Source: Incurvaria masculella (lineage: Eukaryota; Arthropoda; Insecta; Lepidoptera; Incurvariidae). Taken from it: 64,000 nt of DNA. The notes beneath the pieces are model-generated. The model saw only the letters and a program-made list of their open reading frames with translations, was not told the DNA's origin and made no database searches. This document shows positions 54,610-64,000 of the stretch, piece after piece. Made by a program: the position numbers and the translations under genes. Within the stretch, counting starts at the first letter, position 1, and each line of letters opens with the position of its first letter. The stretch covers positions 6,634,001 to 6,698,000 of the forward strand of contig OX335650.1 of the NCBI GenBank assembly GCA_946894095.1, written 5' to 3'.

Positions 54610-56400
54610 TCGTACTTTTGCAGTTTTGTGTGACCGTGATCGTGTAAATACATAAATGAATGAAAGCTATTTGATACCTTGAGGTCGTTTTGTCCGGCGA
54701 AATGGCGATATTGCTACATGGATGGAAGCTAATTGACCGAGCGAAGCGTTTCCGTTTCAGCTTGGGCAAAAAATATATCTTGTGTCCAGGTGTTCGTCCC
54801 CTGCAGTTCGTAATTCTGTGAGCATGTTCAATTATTATGTAGATTTTTTTCGATTTAGTTTTTGGCTCCGTCTTTTATGTTCAAAAAGATCACAAAATGT
54901 TTGTTTTGTGATAATAATAACTGAGAAAAATACAAGAAAAATAATAGATGTTTGTTTCAAGATCCTCGGTGAGCGTTACCGTGCATGATAGGCTCGAAAT
55001 AGTCTATACATAGTTACACGTTTTGACAAAAAATGTTCTTTACGCATTTCCTTTTGCTTTCGGGTTAGATCTAATGTTATATTTGTGAATCCCACGCGTG
55101 TGTGTGTGTGCGGCGTCCCTGTAGACCACGAAGCTCTATCCTCCGTGCTGTAGACCTATCAGGTCAATGTATCGTGCTAAAGGAATATTAGTAGACTTTC
55201 CCGGCAATAGCTGCAATGCAATCCTGAAGCTTATTTGGCCTCAGTAAACATACCTAGCATTCTAAAACTGACAGGAGTATTCCTGAAGACATGAGCCCAC
55301 TGCCTTATTCCCTCTCGCTCCAGGATATTAACTGTGGATCAAAATCGAGTAAAGTTTCTTTGCGGATTCTTCTTTACTGAGTTGATCGAATCCGCGGATC
55401 TATCAGTTTTTGACGTAACTTAGTGTAGCATTATTTAAAAAAAAAATAGATAATTTTGCTGCAAATTGTTGTCTGCAAACGCTAAATGGTACAAATATCC
55501 CAAGTCAGCGATTGACACTTGGACAAAAGAAACTTGGCCGAGTCTAAAAGATACAAAATCAAGTTGCTAAACAAGTTTCGGATGATCCCCGAATTTAAGC
55601 GTGCATCGGGCTAATGCCCTGTCTGAGATGGCACCATGCATATAGTTCCGAAGAAATGTATTCTCTAGATCGGATATCTAGAGAAAATGGGCACACTTAG
55701 TGCGTAATTTGTAGTAATAATATGTCGAACTACCTCATATATATATTTTATATATGACTACATTTACTTTATCTGGTTACTCAATATGCATTTGATATCT
55801 CATGCCATTTCGTATTTTTTATTCACGTTTGTAAGGTTTTAATTACGTGGTAATTTCTGATAAAGGTAGTTACGCACGAAAACTAATGAATTGTGGGCAT
55901 GGAGTGGAACTTCAAACTATTTAATTAAAGCCATTTTATTAAATGTTGAAGCGTCTAATTGTTTTCAATTACTTAATTGAATTTCTCATTTCGTTTGCTC
56001 TTGTTGGTGCTGTAATTCCAAATTGTTCGACGTCGTCGTTGTGGCATTTTTTTTGGCAGAATATCTACAAAAAAGTAAATGTTTGGTGTAATTAAGTATC
56101 TAAGTATCACAAAACAGTTTAAAGCACAACATTTATGATATGAGATTAAGCAGGCTGTCCATTTGTTTCGCCTGAATCAGGATGTAAAGTTGTCGGATTG
56201 AAGAACTATTGAATATTTATCCCAAAAAATCTTCTGATTATGTTAATTAAACTATTACAATGCTTCAACATAAATGTTACTGTTTGACTCAGAAGAAATA
56301 AAAAAATGGTAATATTGTAACCTATTTAATAGTACATACAATGCTAGGTTGTATACCGTTTAAGAATCGCCTCCATGAACACGCCTAACAGATTTATTAT
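54610..56400. other. Intronic, no exon seen
   Basis: Lies in the intron between 53352 and 58714. AT-rich with a short (GT)n run at 55099-55110. No recognised repeat ends or exon. Confidence 0.4.
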
Positions 56401-56466
56401 TAGTATAGATTAGCTGAGGCCCCCGGCTCCACTCGGGTAAGTTTCGTTTTGGACCCATCACCAAAT

Positions 56467-56851
56467 GTCAGCCTCAATGGCCCAGTGGCGCGACACTTCG
56501 GCGATCGCTCTCCGAAGTTAAGCAACGCTGGGTCCGGTCTGGTCTTAGATGGGTGACCATTCGACCATTGAGGAGGCTGGCCGTGGTTCGGATTCCACGT
56601 TAAACTGTAGGTCCCCTTCCTTACTTACTAGATGGTAGGGTTTATCCCGCCCGGGTTGGTACCATCGCATTGGATGAACGATGGTCGACGCGGCAATGAA
56701 AATTGTCCGTGTTTTCCATCCAGTTCAATGTAGCCTTGCAATATAAGGAAGGTCCTGGTATGGCACCAAGTTTCCATGTGGTGTGTTGGGCTAATAACAT
56801 GACAGAAGGTGTGGTATTAGCCATCCATGTCCAGTCACATAAAAAAAAAAC
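56467..56851 (+). mobile_element. SINE with 5S rRNA-derived head, full length, young
   Basis: Nearly identical to 5048-5436: CGAAGTTAAGCAACGCTGGG, GGTCTTAGATGGGTGACC, then GTGGTTCGGATTCCACG, GGTACCATCGCATTGGATGA, TTTTCCATCCAGTTCAATG and GTATTAGCCATCCATGTCC, ending in A10. It sits in the second intron of the transporter gene, in the sense direction. Confidence 0.9.
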
Positions 56852-57150
56852 CCAAGCGCAGTCCGGTAAAATTTGCCCGGCCTATTACTTCGCGGGGGTC
56901 GTAGCGTCATGTTAAATTATAGCCTTCAACTTAAAATCCTTTCTTGCTTAGACTACAGATAGGATGCAAGAGGCGAGCTTATTACCAAAGGCTAACCGCT
57001 ATAAAAAATATTAGCAGGTACGAAGAGAATTTTATTTTAAAAATTCCGACGAATTGCGAACCTCCTCCTTTTTTTCGGTTAAGAACAAGTGCCATAACTC
57101 TCAGACTCAGGCTGAGATAAAGACGTAACAGAAACTAAGGATGAGATAAA

Positions 57151-57298
57151 TAGTCGTAACTGAAACTAGAACTAACGAAAAGTAGTACTTTGTGACGCCA
57201 CTTTGCATTACTTTGACATTTCGCCCATACAAAATGTGTCAAAGTGACGTCCCAAAGTACTTCTTTTCGTAAGTCTTAGTTACGGTTACGACTAGTTA
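57151..57298. mobile_element. Foldback MITE, about 150 bp
   Basis: TAGTCGTAACTGAAACTAGA and ACGAAAAGTAGTACTTTG on the left pair with CAAAGTACTTCTTTTCGT and AGTTACGGTTACGACTA on the right. Nearly the whole length is hairpin, with a short central ACATTTCGCCCATACAAAAT loop. Confidence 0.65.
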
Positions 57299-58027
57299 TA
57301 TCATTAGGGTCTTTTTCACCTAATACTGATTAGGTTAATCGCCACATATTAAGGGCCTTTCTTAGCAGCTTGCAATAAATACCAGTACAAGATATTCAGC
57401 ACTTTAATAATAAAGGCCCTTCAAGTGTCGGTTAAAATAAATCAGCATTTGGTGACTTTGCTTTATGAGGTCAAATGAAAAGGGATGGCTCAAAACTCCT
57501 GGCTACTTTTCAAGAAACTCGGTCCGTTTTGAACCATTCGGAAAATCTCATCTTCTGTAGGAGAGATCCGCTGGGCAAATAGGTACAACGATCGTTCATA
57601 CTTGAGTAGAATAAGTAAGAGGTGGTAAGCGGTTTGCCTTGACCTCGCTAGCATCGAGACTCGCTCGGTTAAACCTTAGATCAACAAAAATCAATGGTTA
57701 ACCTATGAAAATAAACGAATTCATCTTAGGAAAAAAGCTTTCAAGGAAAAATATCAGTATTTTCTTAATGCAACAGTTTATAGGTATAATTTCTAAAACG
57801 ATATTTATGGGGACACGTTTGAGGTAAAAATCGAGGAGAATTTGCAAACAACAACTTTTAGTCAACAATAATTGAATGATAACAATAAATAATGACATCA
57901 ACAATAATTTGATATTAAATAATATACCTACATTTTAAAATTATAATGACTGAAACGTATACAAAATTATAAAAGTGATGATTTCGCACTAAGCGCAAAT
58001 CAGAATCTAACGGATACCATCCATGAT

Positions 58028-58125
58028 ATTTTTTTATGACTGGACATGGATGGCTAATACACACCTACTGTCATATTAGCCTAATACAACTCATGGAAAC
58101 TTGGTTCCTTGTATTGCGCACTAAT
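58028..58125 (-). mobile_element. SINE tail fragment, minus strand
   Basis: Begins with T-rich DNA (complement of the tail), then ACTGGACATGGATGGCTAAT, GTCATATTAGCC and CATGGAAACTTGG. This is the last 95 bp of the 5S-headed subtype in reverse. Confidence 0.65.
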
Positions 58126-58713
58126 ACCACAACCAACCCATAAACTAATACATAAGCATACAAAATTGTGTATCCTCCTCATTATACACTCATTAAATTA
58201 TATTATTCTTTGGTAGTCAAACTACTGTAATTTACGTCAAAAAATGATTGAACCACAACTTGATAATCGATTTTATAAAAACAATTGAATGAGTTTTAAC
58301 CATTTAATTTATGAAATTCTTTGAGGTAGGGATTTGAAACCTATACTATACCCATATACTTTAACTTTAAGAAACAAAGTCATCTTATTAATTTCAGGCA
58401 TGTTTTGGAGTTAAGTTAAGTTGATACTCCACGATAACAGCATTCAAATTAGAAGGGGTATCTTATTTCGACGAGTAATGACTATTGCCAACCGAGCCCA
58501 AATAACAATAGATATTCAATTTAATACGGTCTGGCCGCATAAGCACCGTTTTCAATTGTTTGCTCATTGGTCAGATAACTAATATATTAGAATATTATCA
58601 ATGCAAATTACTGGTACGGAAATAATGTGCTTATATAGTAATTTGGCTTTCGTAGTTCGGAACATTTGCACAATGTCTAATTCTCATTTTAAACCAGAAT
58701 TGTTTGTTCGCAG

Positions 58714-58830
58714 AGCAAATTTGGCGAGCAACCCAGGCTTTCAGTCCACCCTCACACTCGGCTCAAAAGAAGTCATCAACGAGAAGGAATACGAACCATT
58801 TGACCATCGACATGTGGAACATCCCAACTC
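58714..58830 (+). CDS. Proton-coupled amino acid transporter, second coding exon
   Basis: 117 bases between TTTGTTCGCAG and AACTC|GTAAGT. It begins with one base completing Thr from the previous exon, then 38 codons (ANLASNPGFQST to DHRHVEHPN), and ends with TC, completed to Ser by the next exon. The soluble stretch EYEPFDHRHVEHPNS is the typical segment just before the first membrane helix in insect PAT/SLC36 proteins (pattern Y.PF.HR...HP.S/T). The same frame is also open upstream of the acceptor from an ATG at 58674, so an alternative start in this exon cannot be excluded. Confidence 0.8.
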
Positions 58831-59439
58831 GTAAGTAATCAGTATGGCTTGGCTTTACCATAGATTTAAAAGTGACTATTGTAACCCGTCACTTATTATT
58901 ATATGGCTTCACTCTATTAACTAGCTGAATAAACTGCGCCGTTGGTGCTCGTTAGTGCAAAGGACACTTTTGAATGAATTCAGAGTTGAATAGTGAAATC
59001 CACTTGATAAATTTTCCTTTATCTGTCAGCATTTTATTCATATTCAAGAACAGAGCACAGACTCTAGAGTTCTTAAGAATTCTAGAAAACTAATTTCAGA
59101 ATGCGAGAAAGCCATTTCGTTAGAAAATACTGCAGATAAAGTTGATCTTGACAGAAGTTACTTAACACTTTCATTGTTTTGGTGTATATGTTTAGAGACA
59201 ATGATATTTAATATATGTTAGAGAAGTATAATGTGAATCAGATCTGGTTTCTCGTTTTTTCGTTACGCTCTGTTAGAGCAGAGACTAAAGTAAAGTATAG
59301 CCTTGTTGCTAATCTGTTAAATTTTTTACGATCACAGTATATGTGTGAAATAGAAATATTAAAGGGGTTATTTTTCAAGTCACGGTTATAATTTATGAGA
59401 ACGACCATTTTACAGTGAGGTGTATATAAGAAAAACTAT

Positions 59440-59690
59440 AGCTTTATTGTTATACGTGTTAACTTATCCATATAAAGAATAACTTATCCATTGGTATAAA
59501 CATTCAAAAATTCAGAGTAACTTTTACAAATTAGCAAAACAATTCATTCACGCGAATACATATTTCGAAATGGCAGGGTAACTTTTACAATTTATGAGAA
59601 CAACTTATCCAAGGGAATACACTTTCAGAATAGCAAAGCCACTTTTGCAAATTATCAGAATAACAGTTTCCTCAATCGTCACCACATGAC
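59440..59690. repeat. Degenerate tandem repeat, about 75-bp unit
   Basis: Blocks GTAACTTTTACAA, ATTAGCAAAACAA / TTATGAGAACAA / TTATCAGAATAAC and GAATACA recur about every 75 bp over three units. Highly diverged. Confidence 0.35.
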
Positions 59691-60232
59691 GAATCGTTTT
59701 CTATAATGTAATTTTTATTCATTAAAATCATACACCAGGTACTTTCAATGAGCAATTACGTTTATATTTCACGTTTATAATGTCGGCTTTAAGGCCGTTA
59801 TAACACCGGATTGCATTCAGTTCCATAAGGGCGAAAGTGAAACCATATTTTATTATTTTTTAAAAATAACTACTTCTTATTTCAGAATTTCTAAAAGATG
59901 AAAGATGAAATTGATGCATTATTTATATATGAAACCTATAACGGTAAATATTTGACACTCATAACATGTGTTCAAAGTTTTTTGTGAAAGTTAATGAATA
60001 TTTGTCTAATTTTAGATCACAAAGTACAAGAACTTTACTTACGTAACTTAATAACTTTTTTGATATTAGACATTCGTTGTGGTTATTTTTTAATATGTTT
60101 AAATATTGTTTTACTTTCGTCCTTATCAAACTGAACCCGATCGGCTTCAATCATGCCGTGGCACAAGCTACCATAAGACCTATATATGACATGACTGATG
60201 ACTTGTCTTGACTTGGTGATGCCTGTTTCCAG

Positions 60233-60383
60233 GACGACAGGCTCGCTGGTCCACCTGCTCAAGTCGTCGCTCGGCTCCGGTATCCTGGCGATGCCCGCAG
60301 CCTTCAAGAACGCAGGCCTGGCGGCCGGCGCCGTTGGCACCCTGGTCATCGGATTCATCTGCACCCACTGCGTCCATATACTC
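60233..60383 (+). CDS. Proton-coupled amino acid transporter, third coding exon (TM1-TM2)
   Basis: 151 bases between TTTCCAG and ATACTC|GTGAGT. The first G completes Ser, and 50 codons follow: TTGSLVHLLKSSLGSGILAM, PAAFKNAGLAAGAVGTLVIG, FICTHCVHIL. The stretch LVHLLKSSLGSGILAMPAAFKNAG is the first transmembrane helix of the SLC36/Aa_trans family, with the G.GILAMP signature of the unwound substrate-binding segment. The second helix begins at AGAVGTLVIG. The protein would carry amino acids with protons across plasma or lysosomal membranes. GC content is much higher than in the flanking introns, as in real exons. The remaining helices are not in this window, so the gene continues past 64000. 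Confidence 0.92.
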
Positions 60384-60525
60384 GTGAGTGTTGTTTTGTG
60401 TAGTTTGAACATATTATTTCGTTGAATATTAATCAATCGAAACATATAAACATCGATTTGTGTGTGCATACATAGACTACAAAACGGCGTGACCGATTAG
60501 ATGAAATGTTCAGAAAAGCTTCAGA

Positions 60526-60865
60526 TTAGACCTGAGTGGTCAGTCTGAGTTCTCACCTAAATTGTCGTTTACGTAACTTCGAAGTTTCGTAAAAACGTCA
60601 GATTCCAAACAAGTTTTTACTAGCTATTCTGTGGTTTTACTTCTTCAAGCTGTCAAAGTCAAACTCGGACTTCCGATTTGTATGAAAACGCGGAGTCGAC
60701 GAAAACGGCAACGTCGACCTATTTACGGCAACGTTGAGTAAGCTGTCAAATCAAACTCGGACTCGCAAATGGTAGTTCGCGTTCTTCAATTTCTCCATAC
60801 ATTTTAAAACGCCAGTCGATCGGTTTGCCGTAAACGCCAATTTAGGTGACAACTGGGACTTCGGG
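60526..60865 (-). mobile_element. DNA transposon remnant with about 50-bp TIRs, copy 2
   Basis: Inverse copy of 29044-29397: starts GGTCAGTCTGAGTTCTCACC and ends CGCCAGTCGATCGGTTTGCC, GCCAATTTAGGTGACAACTG. The left TIR is partly rewritten (GTTTACGTAACTTCGAAG). It lies just downstream of the transporter exon. Confidence 0.8.
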
Positions 60866-60869
60866 TACT

Positions 60870-61090
60870 GTGTGCCTATTATTGTATGGGAATCCGGCGG
60901 CGCACCGTTCGTCACAGTCGAAAAATCGCCACCGCGTGCGAATGTGCTTTAAAAATGCGTTCATCGAGTCAGTTCCCACAATTCCGATTTCTGTGGTTCC
61001 CTGGGTGGTCTTCAATAAATACGTCTGCGACGTTGGGTTGGTAGTTTTTGAAAATTGGAGACAGCTAGATGGCATATCTTCTTCCTAGTC
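60870..61090 (+). other. Unassigned open frame
   Basis: A frame of 80 codons ends at 61088 and includes FKNAFIESVPTIPISVVPWV and VFENWRQLDG. No family recognised, and no acceptor in frame stands out. Possibly a transposon remnant. Confidence 0.2.
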
Positions 61091-61975
61091 ATCAATTTTA
61101 AAATTTAGTAGTGAGACGACCCTACCCCTGTCCTACTTATTTTCTTACTAATCAAGCTGTCTGCTAGCTAACTTATATCAAGTCTCGAATAGCCCAAACT
61201 TAGAAAATTCTAGTACTGCAACTTAATCGACTAATATCTGGAATTGGCCAAAGTTATTAACATGTGATCGTCTAGTAAGTTATGGGCCATGGAGATTTGA
61301 ACTAATGGTCACTCCTTGACCGCTATTTCGTCTGTTAGACTTCTTCGTATGATTGAATGGATATAAATTTAATGAAATATAAGGTACAAGAATATATCAA
61401 TTTAGAATGGACGTTACTACCGGCCGCCACGTAGAGGCGAGAGACGAGGCAGGCGCCTAATGTCATGTCTGTCATCGGACGAGTCATGTCAGCTATCTTA
61501 GGTCTTAACATTTGACTTCCTGACACTATCTACAAGCCTAAATATTACATTATATGTATACAACACAGTTCGCTTAAATAGTTATACAAAGCAAGACCTT
61601 ACGCTAACTTAGGTACTACTATTTATTCTATGTTTTCCTTGGTGCCCCTGTCGACTTTAGCTAAAGAGTTTTCGTAATCGCGGGGAAACACATTGAGCGC
61701 GAGTCCATGTTCTCCCGTGAACGCATTTGCCGTTGTTTACAAAACGTAAAAGGAATTTATAATATGTACTAACTCCAGGTCTAGCGATCGGTAGGCCTGA
61801 AATTGGTCCGTAATCGCAGGTAATACAACGTTCAGTCGGCCATCGTAAGAGCAATAGCACCCACGTCTACACACCAAAAGATGGAGGCGGTCATACCCCG
61901 TCGGTATAACTTCCTTAAATTGTATTAATCTTTGCTTACAGCCAAGGCAAAAAAAAACACAGAGCTGTATACGTC

Positions 61976-62300
61976 AGGTACCTTGAGCAAAATTGGCCGT
62001 ATCCAGTTAAACGGCCCACACCGTGAAAATTCAACACAGCCGCTCAGAAAAATCCGTCGTAAATCCCATTGAGATAATTGTATAAATTAGGTGCCTTGAG
62101 CAAAATTGGCGGTATCCAGTTCAACGGCCCACGCCGTGAAAATTCAACACAGCCGCTCAGAAAAATCCGTCGAAAATCCCGTTATGATAATTGTATAAAT
62201 TAGGTGCCTTGAGCAAAATTGGCGGTATCCAGTTCAACGGCCCACGTCGTGAAAATTCAACACAGCCGCTCAGTAAAAATCCGTTGAAACCTTCAGTAAT
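61976..62300. repeat. Tandem repeat, 113-bp unit, three copies
   Basis: Units start at 61976, 62089 and 62202 with AGGTGCCTTGAGCAAAATTG. Each contains GTATCCAGTTCAACGGCCCA, CGTGAAAATTCAACACAGCC and GCTCAGAAAAATCCGTCG. The third unit is cut short near 62300. Confidence 0.95.
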
Positions 62301-62309
62301 CAAAAATTC

Positions 62310-63850
62310 AAATCCCGTTCCGATGAATAGTGTGTCACGTGCATGCACCTAATTAAACACCTTATTCCGACATCAATAATATCAATCAAGTAATAAAACT
62401 GTGTAATGAAGAGAGCACTCATCCTCTGCAATCTGCTTGCAACACGATCCTGAAGACTGTGTTCTCAGGAACACAGTCTTCCACTATCACAACCTTTGAT
62501 TAATCTACTTACTCCCTAGCACCAACACAGTTCGCACAACCACGGATCCAATATCCGAATCTATTCAATGTCCGGTATATTATTATTTTAATATTAAGAA
62601 AGTCGCGAGCCGCCAGTCGCTTCGTCCTCGTGGAGCGCCTTCTGGCCGTCCAAACTCGAATGCCAAAATCCCGCGCTCGCGCAGCCCCCAAAACCACCCG
62701 GAAATCGTAAAATACCGCTTTCTCTAGAAGGGACGACGCATTTGTCCTTTAATGCCACGAAGCCCGCTGCGGCCCTTCCTACCATATACATATGCATACG
62801 TATTTATCTAATAAATATATTTGAGGCGGTTGTCTCAGTAGTGAATAGTTATTTTTTAATTTTTAACAATATATTTTTTTGCAAAGCGTATACGCATCAT
62901 TGCAAGCTGTTTCATTTAATATAAGAGCTAATATGACGTATGGCAGCGTAAGTTAATTGAAAATGTGTTTAGTCAGGTTTCCTCAATGTCAGCAGCACAT
63001 GTGTACATACGAATAATTATACCCAAGAATGTTCATTGAATGTCTGTCAAATAAGAAATTGTACATTTCCACGAATACTTGAAATTAAAATACCTAAAGG
63101 GAATTAAACAGCAACGGGGTCCTAAGAAATATTTACAAATTAAAATTACTGAACACGAAGCAATCGTAAAAAATTTTTTTTGACTTAATTACTGTTTAAG
63201 ACGTGGGACAAAAAGCAATGTACTTCCTTAGAACAAAAGCGACGGCCCAGGAGTTATTTGATTGAAATTGTGTTGTTCCTATTTGCAATTTTTTTTTGTT
63301 TGAATGTCCCTATATGGTAAGGTCATTTATCTTTCTGTTGTTTTATTGTTGCTTTCTATGAGATGCGCTTGAAGAACATAATAAAATGGGCATTTAGCAT
63401 AGTTAACGAAAAATAAATATAATTCGGTAATGAAATATTAACAATATTTTTTCTAATGAAAGAGAATATATAAATAATCTAAAATAACCTATTTTAGTCG
63501 TTCCGATTTAGTAAGGATCGTCCGTACGTTTGCATGTCGCTACTCATCTTCAACTGTTTTCGGCGAAATATGTTTCTAATATATTAATCGTAAGGAAATA
63601 AATCGTTTTAAGCAATTAGAAATAGACCAATTTTCATCCATGAAAAGGTTTTCATGGTTTTTTCCCCTTACCACTGCGAATGGGGTACATTATATTAAAA
63701 AATATAATTGTATGGTAAAGGTATATAATGTTTTATTTACTAGCATTATTATCGAGAGATTTTACTTTAAAGATATAAAAATGATTTCTCCATTCCGCTT
63801 TTGGAATACGTCGTTTAATAAAGATGATAAAAACGCAAATTGAGCTACTC
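62310..63850. other. No gene seen
   Basis: AT-rich apart from a GC-richer patch at 62600-62780. No further transporter exon was found. Presumably intron. Confidence 0.35.
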
Positions 63851-63854
63851 ATTG

Positions 63855-64000
63855 GTCATATTCGCGTGGACTTTCCTTGAATGCCAGAGGTCATGAGTTC
63901 AAATCCCCGCCCCGTTCATTCACCAGTTTATTTCTGTTTCGGAGTTGAATAAGTGCATTTCGACACGAATGTGACTTGTTCCATCCCGTTGGTTCGTCGC
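63855..64000 (+). mobile_element. SINE, tRNA-headed, cut by the window edge
   Basis: GAGGTCATGAGTTCAAATCCCCGCC (box B region), CGTTCATTCACCAG, GAGTTGAATAAGTGCATTTC and GACACGAATGTGACTTGTTC are present. The body continues beyond 64000. Confidence 0.75.

Overview
The window looks like a stretch of insect, most probably moth or butterfly (Lepidoptera), nuclear genome. It is AT-rich and dense in transposon debris. It carries the abundant lepidopteran repeat with embedded GTCC/GGAC microsatellites, insect-type TTAGG telomere-like units, and only thinly spread host exons with GT/AG introns. Nothing bacterial or viral-genome-like is present.

Host genes. One gene is well supported. Three plus-strand exons (53267-53352, 58714-58830, 60233-60383) join in a continuous reading frame and encode the N-terminus of an SLC36/PAT-type proton-coupled amino acid transporter (pathetic-like). 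The rest of the gene lies beyond the right edge. A CpG-rich island at about 32400-32830, ending one candidate exon in a good splice donor, could be its promoter and untranslated first exon or belong to another gene. A GC-rich 58-codon frame (26103-26279) and a minus-strand frame (16966-17160) are unassigned.

Mobile elements. (1) A nearly complete Ty3/gypsy-type LTR retrotransposon at 17813-23862 has a 4-bp target duplication. Its gag, protease and RT-RNase H-integrase lie in three successive frames, each -1 to the one before, with a canonical A AAA AAC slippery site at the gag end. Its 3' LTR is split by a 471-bp TTAA-flanked MITE. (2) A dead Penelope-like element at 10980-11990 has a mutated RT active site and no GIY-YIG core, but keeps a well-formed hammerhead ribozyme fold (11896-11941). 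Related terminal fragments lie at 228, 4585, 9560 and 41951. (3) About 18 SINE copies or pieces share one body but carry either a tRNA-derived or a 5S-rRNA-derived head. (4) Twelve or so copies of the roughly 300-bp GTCC-microsatellite repeat are present. (5) There are several MITE/foldback families, three of which have TTAA-GG...CC-TTAA ends. (6) A minus-strand, poly(A)-tailed retroelement 3' end contains eleven 80-bp tandem repeats and sits between 21-bp direct repeats. (7) A minus-strand LINE C-terminal fragment lies at 33733-33951.

Layout: 1-17 kb is repeats with the Penelope relic; 17.8-23.9 kb is the LTR element; 24-32 kb holds tandem repeats, MITEs and the small ORF; 32.4-32.8 kb is the CpG island; 33-52 kb is mostly SINEs, MITEs and the minisatellite; 53.2-60.4 kb holds the transporter exons with repeat-filled introns; 60.5-64 kb is intronic or intergenic with a TIR element, a 113-bp tandem array and a SINE running off the edge. 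I found no single undescribed system. The most interesting items are the head-swapping SINE, the ribozyme, the gag-pro-pol frameshift layout, the TTAA-GG MITE group and the minisatellite-bearing retroelement tail.
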